A stretch of DNA of 64,000 nt. It comes from Drosophila pseudoobscura. Taxonomy: Eukaryota; Arthropoda; Insecta; Diptera; Drosophilidae. Below the pieces are notes generated by a model, which saw only the letters and a program-made list of their open reading frames with translations, was not told the DNA's origin and searched no databases. The DNA lies in the NCBI RefSeq assembly GCF_009870125.1, contig NC_046683.1:37463869-37527868 (forward strand). The letters are read 5' to 3'. The position numbers and the translations under genes were made by a program. This document shows, in pieces, positions 41,438 through 50,294 of the stretch. Position 1 is the stretch's first letter, and the number at the start of each line of letters is the position of its first letter.

Positions 41438-42094
41438 ATGTTTAAGCAATTTATACATCCTTTTAGAATGCTTATTTGCAGACCTTCAGGATCTGGTAAG
41501 ACAACGTTTTTAGAAAATTTAATAAACAAAAGGAATGATTTGCTGAGCATTTCAATTAATCGAATAATTTGGTGTTATGGAGAGGAGCATGCTAAGCCAA
41601 ATTTTAATACCATCGAATACTATAAAGGAGTTCCCGAAACAATTAAAAATGAAAATCATGAGCCTATTCTTTTAATACTAGATGACTTAATGATGGGTGC
41701 ATTTAATAAAAATGTCTGTGAGCTATTTACAAAAGGATCACACCACAGGAATTTATCCGTAATAGTAGTCAAACAAAATATATTTCATAAATCATCACGT
41801 ACTCGAGATATTTCACTAAACAAAAAATATATCGTTGCGTTCAAAAATCCTAGAGATAAGCTTCAATTTCAATGCTTAGCAAGACAAATTTATCCTGAAA
41901 ATTCTCACGAGCTCTTCAGAATATATAATGAGGTGACAGATAAACCACATGGTTATTTACTTATTGATCTTACGCAGGGAATAAATGATCTCCTTAGATT
42001 TCGTACACATATTTTTAATTCTGAGTATACAGTTTGCTTTTCAGATGAAAATGGTTTACAAAAAGAATCTAAATCGATCGAAATGCAATTATAA
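41438..42094 (+). CDS. Polinton packaging ATPase, intact frame (218 aa)
   Basis: It belongs to the FtsK/HerA superfamily of A32-like ATPases that pump DNA into capsids. The Walker A loop is RPSGSGKTT at residues 15-23, with the nucleotide-binding Lys at 21; the usual first Gly is Arg. Walker B is LLILDD at 78-83. Length is normal for Polinton ATPases, and there is no stop or shift, unlike every other large Polinton gene here. The ATG at 41438 follows an AT-rich leader with AACC at -4. It is the first gene after BEL element 2. Confidence 0.88.
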   Translation: MFKQFIHPFRMLICRPSGSGKTTFLENLINKRNDLLSISINRIIWCYGEEHAKPNFNTIEYYKGVPETIKNENHEPILLILDDLMMGAFNKNVCELFTKGSHHRNLSVIVVKQNIFHKSSRTRDISLNKKYIVAFKNPRDKLQFQCLARQIYPENSHELFRIYNEVTDKPHGYLLIDLTQGINDLLRFRTHIFNSEYTVCFSDENGLQKESKSIEMQL

Positions 42095-42455
42095 GTAATT
42101 GTGACATTGAGTTAGTAAAAGCATTAGTGGAGATAGTGTTGAATACTCTACGAGGAAATCATAAGATATCAAAAAAGCAACTATATGTTGTCTACGTCTT
42201 ATTTCATGTCCAAAACGGTCAATAAATTCTAAGAGAAAAGTTCTCATCCAAAAAGGAGGATTTTTACCTGTTTTAATAAGTTCATTGCTTTCGGGGATTT
42301 TTGGAAAAATATTGAACAATGCTTAAAAATAAGCATCAATTAAACAAAGTTATTTTAATGCATACAAATGCATATCAAAAATTGGTAAATAATGCCCAGA
42401 AAAACGATTTAATAAATATAACGTTTTTTTCTATTTTAAATGATAAAAAAAACTA
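42070..42455 (+). pseudogene. Remnants of a small Polinton gene, apparently out of order
   Basis: Overlapping the ATPase stop, one frame reads SNCDIELVKALVEIVLNTLR, then in another frame SINSKRKVLIQKGGFLPVLI and ends NNA-stop at 42326. A second ORF, MLKNKHQLNKVILMHTNAYQ, starts at 42319 and stops at 42455. Together these resemble the C-terminal and N-terminal halves, respectively, of a small basic Polinton-type protein ending in a QKGGFLPxLL motif, but the halves occur in reversed order. A tandem duplication with deletion could explain it. Homology is from memory of the pattern, so confidence is low. Confidence 0.35.
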
Positions 42456-42785
42456 GTGACTTTAATAAATGGATTAAAATACGTCAAGAATTGTGTTACT
42501 ATAAAAATAAAAAAAAGAAATAAGACAATGGATATACGAACTACGCAGAACAAAACACTTTCACCACCTCAAAGCATTGGAATACAAACACAAAACGAGT
42601 CAGTTTGGTTAGATGTAAAACCTAACACTTCTATTCTTAACAATACAAATAATGGGTCCTCAAAAAAGGAACTCTCTATCACAAATGAGTTCTCTGATTT
42701 ACCTAACGACATCGATGATGAAGCTTTTCTGACCGAAAAATCTTTCAACTCAAAACCTAATAAGCGTAATTTCGTAATTTCGTAA
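42440..42785 (+). pseudogene. Polinton-region hypothetical, partial
   Basis: One frame reads SDFNKWIKIRQELCYYKNKK and ends at about 42525. The next frame starts MDIRTTQNKTLSPPQ at 42528 and runs to 42785 with a Ser/Asn-rich, acidic composition. Two separate small genes are possible. The stop at 42785 lies at the edge of a DINE-1-like insertion, so the C-terminus may be artificial. No known domain. Confidence 0.35.
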
Positions 42786-42804
42786 GTTCTGAGATCCTTG
42801 AACT

Positions 42805-43312
42805 CATATTTTGCAATTGGCAAAACCGACCATGAAACCTGTGTGTTAGAGTGAGACAGAGCGAGAAAGAGTGAAATTGTTTTCGTGATTCTGGCTATAA
42901 TAATTATACGATCTGGTTCAGATTTTGCACTCTGTAAGATATAGTCATCTTCTACGATTCTGAGTTTTTGGTTTTCTCGTATCGTCGAAATTGTGGATGC
43001 CACAGATTTTCGCCCTTTGTGGGGGCGGAAGTGGGCGGGGCAAAGTTTTGAAATATTTTTGTAGCAGTGACATATCACAGAAGTCTGGATCCAAAACATC
43101 GTTGCTCTAGCTCTTATAGTCTTTGAGCACTAGGCGCTGAAGGGGACGGACAGACGGACAGACAGACATGGCTCAATCGACTCGGCTATTGATGCTGATC
43201 AAGAATATATATCTTTATGGGGTCGGAAACGATTCCTTCTGGACGTTACACACATCCACTTTTACCCCAAATCTAATATACCCCAATACTCATTTTTAGT
43301 ATCGTGTATAAA
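42805..43312 (+). repeat. DINE-1-like repeat, between Polinton genes
   Basis: It includes TGGATGCCACAGATTTTCGC, the AGTCTGGATCCAAAACATCG block, the GGACGGACAGACGGACAGAC run (about 43144-43168), GATGCTGATCAAGAATATAT, and ends TTTTTAGTATCGTGTATAAA, immediately before the ATG at 43314. It closely matches the copy at 45057. Confidence 0.65.
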
Positions 43313-43313
43313 A

Positions 43314-43858
43314 ATGGTAAATGTAACAGAGTTTTTCGTGACATTACTTAGTAATGATTCGTTAAATGTATATCATGATAACGTTAAGTGTGCATTTACA
43401 AACATTGTAAATATTCCTGAAAACATGAACAATGACTGGAAAGTAGGAATTACAGACTTATATCTAAATAAATGTATAAAAAGCAGGCCTGAGAATACCT
43501 CAATCGTATCTGAAGAAACAACAGAATTCGTTATTAGCTTAGTAAATGGAGAAACATTTCGATATGAAAATGAGTCAATAGAGCCTGAACAGTTTTAAAA
43601 TGGGTTGATTTTTGTTTACACTGATATTATCGAACCGAGATGTGCTGGAAATAAAAGACCTCGATGTCTTCGAGGAAAAAAGTAACTTATACAATTCAAC
43701 AATATTGAATATTATCCCATTGAAATATGGTCTCCAAAAGAAATTTCGATCTTAATTACCGATTCCAAAGGGTATAAAGTACCATTTGAATCTTCAGCAA
43801 TTCCAATTTTTGTTACCCTTCACTTTAAAAAACGAAAAGAAATGCTATAAATAATACT
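43314..43858 (+). pseudogene. Polinton minor capsid-type protein, deleted internally
   Basis: It starts MVNVTEFFVTLLSNDS, a start shared by a conserved Polinton/adintovirus virion protein. WKVGITDLYL follows. A stop occurs at 43598, but coding resemblance continues in another frame with GLIFVYTDIIEPRCAG, and later with EIWSPKEISILI and VPFESSAIPIFVTLHFKKRK up to about 43850. In relatives this is one longer protein, so the middle is missing. A role in the capsid is inferred from its position and family. Confidence 0.55.
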
Positions 43859-43916
43859 GTAAAGTTGGAAATACATTCAGAGTAGAAATAAGTAGAAATT
43901 CAGAGTAGAATAACCA

Positions 43917-44375
43917 TGACGAAATCTTATCAACAATATTATTTAAATCAGTGTGGAGGAGGGTTGAATCATATAGGAAGTCTTTATGTTTCACCCAGAG
44001 TTATCCAACAAGGTAGAGGAATTGGGAATTTTTTTAGTGATCTTTTTAATTACTAAAACCACTACTTATTCCTTTCGGGGATAAACGCTATTAAAAACCA
44101 AGCTTCTGAGACTGGAAAGGCCGTAATAAATGAGTTTGGTCGAAAACCTTTAAGAACCATTATACAAGAACAAAGTAAAATTACTTTGCAAAACCTGTCA
44201 AATAAAGCCATTAATAAGTTAACCCCATTCCAGAATGGGGCAGGTAAAAAGAATAAAAAGAGAAGGTCTAGGAAAAAACTATCTCATTTATCATCTAAAG
44301 AAGGAAGCAAACATACGCAGTCGAGACCAAAAAAAAAAAATCAACAAAGAAATTAACTATAAGAGAAATTTTTTC
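43917..44375 (+). pseudogene. Polinton small virion protein (PX-like), one stop
   Basis: It starts MTKSYQQYYLNQCGGGLNH, followed by IQQGRGIGNFFSDLF. A TAA follows at 44056, after which a different frame continues (INAIKNQASETGKAVINEFG, about 44088) to a Lys/Arg-rich, nuclear-targeting-like tail (KNKKRRSRKKL, about 44250). A short glycine-rich N-terminus, GxGIGxF motif and basic tail are typical of the small Polinton protein compared with adenoviral core proteins. It lies just before the capsid gene, as expected. Confidence 0.55.
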
Positions 44376-44384
44376 TAAATCAAA

Positions 44385-46039
44385 ATGACCACCCATATTG
44401 AATGTATGAAAAGCGAATTGGATCTCTTTGAGCCACATCCTACACAAAGCTCTATTCTGAGAACAGAAGAAGTTTCATATAACCCCATAGCTTCGTTGGA
44501 CAGTGCCTCTTCAATTAAATTCGTTTGCTTAGGAAATGGGGAAACATATCGAGACCTATCAAGTGTTTACTTAAGACTTGTTGTGCAACTAAGAAAAAGT
44601 GAATAAACCGATGTTGGAGTAGTGAATAATATTTTGCATTCAATGTTTAGAAGTTCGTCCTTATATTTAAATAATATTTTGGTTTCTCAGAGTGATAATA
44701 ACTATCATTATTTGCAAACGATTTTAAACTATGGTAGTGATGCCAGTTATTATCCTAATTATGGTAAATTATTATCTGGTAGATACGTTAACACCGATGG
44801 ATCCATTATGCTCAAAAATATTTTTCAAAACAGTAATAAGGTTGAACTATTCGGAAAAGTTCATGGAGATATATTTAATCAACCAAAACTGCTTATAAAT
44901 AATGTAGATTTGAGGATTACTTTTAACATTGAAAAAACAGCATTTTATTTAATGGAATCTGAAACTGAATCAAATCTTAAAATATTATTCATGAACCACA
45001 TAGTTATTAATCCGAGCATTTTATTGGCTCATCATCATGTTTTACAAACTAAACGAGGGGGAACGTTATGATTGATATCTGATAGATATGATCATTATCT
45101 ATGATTCTGCGCTTTTAGTTTTCTCGTATCGTCGAAATTGTGGATGCCACAGATTTTCGCCCTTTGTGGGGGCGGAAGTGGACGGGGCAAAGTTTTGAAA
45201 TATTCTTGTAGCAGTGACATATCACAGAAGTCTGGATCCAAAACATCGTTGCTCTAGCTCTTATAGTCTTTGAGCACTAGGCGCTGAAGGGGACGGACAG
45301 GCGGACGGACGGACAGACGGACAGACAGACATGGCTCAATCGACTTGGCTATTGATGCTGATCAAGAATATATATACTTTATGGGGTCGGAAACGATTCC
45401 TTCTGGAAGTTACACACATCCACTTTTACCACAAATCTAATATACCCCAATACTCATTTTGAGTATCGGGTATAAAATGCCATTTATCCATACAGCAAAG
45501 TTCAAGTAAAATCATTTACAATATATCCAGGAAATAATACATTATCAATTGACAATGCAGTTATTGGACAGCTTCCCAATTTTTTGGCTTTTTGCATGGT
45601 AAAAAACAAATCATATTCTGGAAATCGGTCATTAAACCCCTTCAACTTTGATCATTTTAAAATTCAACGCTTTAATTTATTGGTTAATGGAGTACAAGTA
45701 CCATCGCAGGCACTTGAGTTTGATTTCTCGAACTCTGAAAATGCTCAAAGCTCTAGAGGATATAATATGCCATTCAGATCAAGTGGAATAAAACATTATG
45801 ATCGAGGCTTACAAATTACAAAGGAAATGTTTGATAAAAATAGTTTTATATTAGCATTTGACCTAACTGCAGACCATCACAATTCAACTGTATGCTCAAA
45901 TTTAATATCACAAGGAGCCATCCGAATTGAAGGACGATTTTCGGAGCCTCTTACAGAAACAGTTACTTGTCTGGTATACTGCGAATATGACTCAATGATT
46001 GATATTGATGAACAAAGAAATATTCGTGTTCTATTGTAA
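44385..46039 (+). pseudogene. Polinton major capsid protein (double jelly roll), interrupted
   Basis: It starts MTTHIECMKSELDLFEPHP. In-frame TAA at 44604-44606, then continuing at once in the same frame: VNNILHSMFRSSSLYLN and HGDIFNQPKLLINNVDLRIT (about 44865) are characteristic capsid blocks, followed by NPSILLAHHH. A DINE-1-like repeat interrupts at about 45057. The C-terminal part resumes near 45479 with YPYSKVQVKSFTIYPG and runs cleanly to ETVTCLVYCEYDSMIDID and a stop at 46039. Such proteins form the icosahedral shell. One stop and one insertion are the only visible defects. Confidence 0.8.
45057..45478 (+). repeat. DINE-1-like repeat inside the capsid gene
   Basis: The start GGGGGAACGTTATG resembles the element end at 18003. 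It shares with 42805-43312 the AGTCTGGATCCAAAACATCG block and a longer GGAC/AGAC run (about 45290-45330). It ends TTTTGAGTATCGGGTATAAA. No target duplication is apparent, as expected for Helitron-like insertion. Confidence 0.7.
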
Positions 46040-46041
46040 AA

Positions 46042-46395
46042 ATGAATACATTGCAAATCGATAAGTTGCTTTCCAAGCATTCAAAAACAAAAACAATTTT
46101 TAAAGGAGTTTATCCCTCTGATCAGCTGCCTCAAGTAATTTCGAAATATCCTGCTTTAATAATAGCAAACACAGATTCTTCAAGCCATTCAAGAACTCAT
46201 TGGGTTGCTTTTTACTTTGAAAACAAATATTCAGCAGAATTTTTTGATTCATATGGTTAATATCCCCAAAATAAAGAATTTTTAAAAATATTAAGGAAAA
46301 ATTCCACAAAATTTACATTGAATAAACAACCACTGCAAGGATTTTTCAAATACATGCGGTCATTACTGTATCCTTACTGTATCCTGTATTAAAAG
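46042..46395 (+). pseudogene. Polinton adenain-like cysteine protease, broken
   Basis: It starts MNTLQIDKLLSKHSK two bases after the capsid stop. The region YPSDQLPQVI and the catalytic His53 in THWVAFYF are present, as is FFDSYG. A TAA at 46258 follows SYG, then NKEFLKILRKNS continues in the same frame. The catalytic Cys motif CGHYC is still visible at 46355-46369 but in a shifted frame. It would mature virion proteins; inactive here. Confidence 0.8.
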
Positions 46396-46557
46396 CAGCA
46401 AAAAAACATTAAATAGTTTTTAAAACAATTTAAGAAAAATTATTTTAACTATAATAATAATATATAATAATAATAATATAATAAGTTAATAATACAAATG
46501 TTTAAGAAAATTCGTTTAAAATAAAACACAATATTATTTCAGAGACATTTAAGATGT

Positions 46558-46872
46558 TTATTGATTTTTTGAGCTGGTTGAGCTGATTTTTTGATACATT
46601 CTTTTATTTAAGTTATAGTACTTTAACATTAGGTCTATAGCTTCTGCTTTCTTATTTGGTAGGGTATGACACAGGCATGTGTCAGGTCCGTCCGTTGCAT
46701 CGTCATCACTCCAGGGGCATAGCTTATAATGAAAGCCAAACTTGGAGTACTGAAGCTCCTTTTCCTCCAGATCCTCCAAAATGCTCATCAAATTTTCAAG
46801 AATTTGTACGTGCTCCTCAAAGATCATCTCCTCGAATTGCATTAAAAAAATTTTTATTTGTTTGGCATGCAT
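46558..46872 (-). CDS. Hypothetical protein, Polinton 3' region (104 aa)
   Basis: The minus-strand frame is intact, starting MHAKQIKIFLMQFEEMIFEE. The first half is a helical, acidic segment (LENLMSILEDLEEKEL); the second has CPWSDDDATDGPDTCLCHTL. A short segment around 46900 could be its leader. No domain recognised. It is convergent with the protease gene. An early-type accessory gene of the Polinton is possible from its position and intact frame. Confidence 0.45.
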   Translation of the reverse strand: MHAKQIKIFLMQFEEMIFEEHVQILENLMSILEDLEEKELQYSKFGFHYKLCPWSDDDATDGPDTCLCHTLPNKKAEAIDLMLKYYNLNKRMYQKISSTSSKNQ

Positions 46873-47182
46873 CTTGCAGCTGACTTCTTTAATCTATTAC
46901 TGATAATGATTCAAAGAGCAGGACTCTTTATATCCACGTCTTTCCCTTATATTTTTCTTTACCCATGTATTGGAAATGATAAGTACTATATCTAGCCATC
47001 TCTTTTTTACATATGTACATATATTCTTAACCTTTTTCTTTATTTTTGTCTTTACATGTATAGTTGTCTCTTCTTCTCTTACATATATGTATATAATGGG
47101 AAATCTTTATTTAATCTTATACATATAATACATACATATAAATTGGAAATGGGCAGTGCTATATCTATTCATATCTTTTCCT

Positions 47183-47380
47183 TTATATATAAGATGTGAT
47201 TCCATGCTCCTTCAACATCTTAAAGAGTGTTTTTGTGGAAAATTTGGTTACATAACTTTTAGGTAAAAATATCCAAAGCGGTTCGTTGTCCTTATCAGTT
47301 AAATAAAGGACTACTTTATTTCCAAATGATGTTTTTTTGATTTTACATCCATTGATCTTGTACTCAAATCCTATGCACAT
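47183..47380 (-). CDS. Hypothetical protein, Polinton 3' region (65 aa)
   Basis: It starts MCIGFEYKINGCKIKKTSFG. The pattern KxTxxGxKVVLYLxD...IFLPKSY resembles a small beta-rich protein seen in insect repeat regions, recalled only as a pattern. Upstream on the same strand, TKPAVGYTKVEDMC can be read as a continuation before the Met, so the real protein may be longer (to about 47440). The minus-strand frame is intact. Function unknown. Confidence 0.4.
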   Translation of the reverse strand: MCIGFEYKINGCKIKKTSFGNKVVLYLTDKDNEPLWIFLPKSYVTKFSTKTLFKMLKEHGITSYI

Positions 47381-47440
47381 GTCCTCAACCTTGGTGTATC
47401 CAACCGCCGGCTTTGTCTCGTTAAGTAATTCTAGGAAAGC

Positions 47441-47845
47441 CTAGGTATATATTTGATTAAGTGCTTATCATTTTCTATATAGAGATTTAAATATTCTTAC
47501 ATACCATTATAGTAATAGAAACTATTCAAACTACTAAAGATTTTATACTTAATTATTAAAAAGATTGCATGCTCTTTCATACTCTCATTAATTCAATTTT
47601 ATACAAATGTGATCTGAGCAGATTGGTAGTTGAGTGATAATAAGTAAATGGTTTTAAAGCTGTAATGGCCAGATGTCTTAAGTCTGATTGGTTGTTGAGT
47701 AATAAGGGATGAATTATGGATACACTGCTGTATATTGGTTCAAATATTATATTTACATTTTCGGTCTTATATAACCATCAACATGAAAAAATTATATAAA
47801 CAGAACAAAATGCATAGAATTTTTGTTCATATGCTGATCACTTCC
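47441..47845. other. AT-rich intergenic stretch
   Basis: No ORF with a recognisable product. TATATAA-like boxes on both strands (about 47790 and 47846) suggest a divergent promoter region between the minus-strand small genes and the ORF at 47880. Confidence 0.4.
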
Positions 47846-47853
47846 TATATAAG
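47846..47853 (+). promoter_or_regulatory. TATA box upstream of C2H2 ORF
   Basis: TATATAAG, 27 bases before the ATG at 47880, with TTAGTTCACTTT downstream as a possible initiator. Confidence 0.4.
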
Positions 47854-47879
47854 ATAGGTTAGTTCACTTTCACTTCGAA

Positions 47880-48020
47880 ATGAGGACATTTCATTGCGAG
47901 TTGTGTTATTTAAAAACATCTTTTAGTTCCCGCAATGAACTGAGAAAACACACCTTAAAAATCCACAACTTTAGTTATTCAAAATCAAAATCATCATTTT
48001 ATCAATGTTACTTATGTTAA
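47880..48020 (+). CDS. Short C2H2 zinc-finger ORF (46 aa), probably truncated
   Basis: It encodes one complete finger, FHCELCYLKTSF...LRKHTLKIH, then the first half of a second (YQCYLC) before a stop at the boundary with unrelated, GC-richer sequence. Starting with tandem fingers is a feature of some Polinton polymerase genes and of many insect regulators. A TATA box sits just upstream. Truncated by whatever begins at about 48021. Confidence 0.5.
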   Translation: MRTFHCELCYLKTSFSSRNELRKHTLKIHNFSYSKSKSSFYQCYLC

Positions 48021-48075
48021 ACAGCAGCGCGCGCCAAGGCGCGTGAAGAAGAATCAAGAGCACATCAGGGATGCT

Positions 48076-48292
48076 GCAGTGCTAAAGCCACCTGCGGCCA
48101 TCGTTCTATTGGTTGCCGAACGCAGACCATGCGACAGTGATAAAGCCACCTGCGGCCTTCGTTTTCTTGGTTGCCGAACGCAGACCATGCTACAGTGATA
48201 AAGCCACCTGCGGCCTTCGTTTTCTTGGTTGACGAACGCAGACCATGCTACAGTGATAAAGCCACCTGCGGCCATCGTCTTCCTGGTTGCCC
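48076..48292. repeat. 58-bp tandem repeat, 3.7 units
   Basis: Units start at 48076, 48134, 48192 and 48250. Each contains CAGTGATAAAGCCACCTGCG and TTGCCGAACGCAGACCATGC. The units differ by only a few bases. Open frames on both strands through it are a by-product of the repeat. Confidence 0.9.
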
Positions 48293-49771
48293 CATCGTCG
48301 GCCAAACAGAGGCAGAATTCTCCGCCTTCGGCTGTCCTCTTCGCCCTGACTCTGTCCAGGATTCCTCTTCCAGCAGCTTCAGGGAGCACAGTTCACCAAA
48401 TCATAGGGTTCAGCGGATGCTAGGCTCGTCTATTACCATCCTAAGGTTTAAAGTATAAAAATCTCACAAAATTTGTATATTTATGAAGAATAATTATAAG
48501 CCAACCTCATTAACGTTCAAGTTCCCACTGGGAGTTCGGGAAATGTGTTCAGAATTTGCAGTTATAAGTATTGTTAAGACATCGCTAGTTTAATTCATTT
48601 TCGTTACACATTCGTTAAACTCATATCATGCTTAAGCAATCTTTATAAATATTCACAAGCTATTGTTGTCAGTTAAGTTCGGATTGAATTGTCAGGGAGA
48701 AAATTCCCCCAAAAGTTTTGTGGCTCCACATACAAGGAGTAGGTCGAAGTTAGGAATTCTGAGTTGTAGCAAGAGATTGAGTCCCCGTACTGTAAACCAC
48801 CTTTCCGAATTAACGCTTGTTTTCAGCCTACGCCGGAAGATCGATCTTTCGTCGTTGGAAATTGAACAGTGAGTGAGTAGCATACCTTCCAAAAGTTGAA
48901 ATGCCCAACCTCGCGAATTTGAAACCTCTGACCTCTACCTATTGAGGCTTTGCCTTGAGCGATCTGATCGTTGGCTAATTAGAGATGCCATCTGCATCCG
49001 GTCATCGACTGAACTCCGCATAGGATATCACGTTTTGTCAGCCAGACCGCCTCTTTGATTTTCGACTCATTCCAAAGTTAAAAGATTTAATGATTTATCC
49101 ACATTTGTGCGAAAAGCGAAAGTAACTGACTTAAAGTATTCAATTATTTTCCCATGTTAAGCGAAAAGCGAAATTTATGAATTTAATTAGAATTTAACTC
49201 GAATTACAGTGTTATTATATATATACTCATTACATTACGAAATATCCTCATATACCCAACCATTACGAATCACCTATTTTTAGTAGTTATTAAGATCATT
49301 TACTATGTTGCCATATCGGATTTAATTTTTGTTTTAAGGAAATAATGTTGGAGTTTAGATAAAAGAACAAAATGGACTCAATGCTAGCTCGCGCGTTTTC
49401 GTAAAAGGTCAAAAGGGGTCATCGAAGAACGGCTATTCCGTGAGGATGACCAAAGGCAGGGTGGGTTCAGACTCCGCATAACATCTGCGGACATATACAC
49501 CGATGTCTCTCCGTTTTCCTTGGTTCTCACTTCCCTTTCCTCTTTATCCTTATTTCCTTTCGCTTCCCTCTCTCTTCCTGTTCTCTATCCTCTTTAGCTT
49601 CGTATCTTCTTCTCGTCAAATCTACCGTTCTAGCACAAGTCGCAGCACGCTAAATTCTGGCAATATTATTGGTAATTGAAGCCTCGAGTCTGGGTTGATC
49701 TGAGGGAGCAACAACTCCACCCCCAAAGCCGACGGGCTAGAGCCGGATAATTATTAGCGTGCCCAGCTCTC
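48293..49771. other. No gene seen; mixed AT-rich and pyrimidine-rich sequence
   Basis: Short open frames only. 49500-49620 is strongly pyrimidine-rich (CCTTTCCTCTTTATCC and similar). The sequence TGTTGGAGTTTAGAT at 49346 could be the start of an LTR, but I found no matching end or duplication. Confidence 0.4.
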
Positions 49772-50044
49772 TCAAATCGTAACGCCCGTTTTCGAACAGG
49801 ACTCGTTGCACGTTACAGCATCCGGGAAAATGTATGATGGATTATCATTATTAGGCGTTGCATTCCTTGGGTCATCGTCGTCATCATCCCATTTAATGTC
49901 ACTTAACCAGGTGAAGTTGCTCTCGAGATAGGTTTGGGTCTTAATCCCAAAAATCAAGGACAGGTCTACGGAGCTCGGCTGAGAGTCCAGATTTATGGTT
50001 GATTCCGGTTGGGAATCGATAAAAATGTTTTCGAGGTCATCCAT
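49772..50044 (-). CDS. Unrecognised acidic protein (90 aa)
   Basis: It starts MDDLENIFIDSQPESTINLD. It is rich in Asp, Ser and Asn with a six-Asp run (WDDDDDDPRN). A minus-strand TATATAA lies at 50086-50092, about 45 bases upstream of the ATG, followed by CTACTCACAGC as a possible initiator, so it could be transcribed. No domain. It might be the first exon of an element-encoded gene. The end KTGVTI-stop lies upstream of GC-rich DNA without further similarity. Confidence 0.35.
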   Translation of the reverse strand: MDDLENIFIDSQPESTINLDSQPSSVDLSLIFGIKTQTYLESNFTWLSDIKWDDDDDDPRNATPNNDNPSYIFPDAVTCNESCSKTGVTI

Positions 50045-50294
50045 CGTTGTTGAAAGATTACTAGCTGTTAGCTGTGAGTAGTTATTATATAGGCACTTTG
50101 CTATGGGACAGTGTTAGGTACACAAAGGGATGACTGGGTTTCTAGATGTCCGTATAGAGGGTTGAATGGTAAGAGAACACATAATTAAGGGAGATACATA
50201 TATACAGGAGCACACAAAGAATAAAATTATAATACGAAGACATAAAAATTAATTAATGCTACTTATAGTAAATATACGGCCGTCCCTTATCCTT

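Larger units (their letters stand above)
23250..48020 (+). mobile_element. Decayed Polinton/Maverick, interrupted by several insertions
   Basis: The gene set and order are those of a Polinton: protein-primed polymerase B (23250-24398 and 36456-37452), FtsK/A32-type packaging ATPase (41438-42094), minor capsid-type proteins (43314-43858, 43917-44375), major capsid protein (44385-46039), adenain-like cysteine protease (46042-46395), and small ORFs to about 48020. The element's own retrovirus-like integrase and its terminal inverted repeats were not found, so both ends are uncertain. Insertions inside it: a gypsy element, a hAT-type MITE, three DINE-1-like repeats and a BEL element. Related elements include virus-like adintoviruses; this copy is broken in nearly every gene. 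Confidence 0.85.

Noticed and set aside
48076..48292. Regular repeats suggesting a CRISPR array.
   Set aside because: Units are directly adjacent with no unique spacers, and the DNA is eukaryotic.
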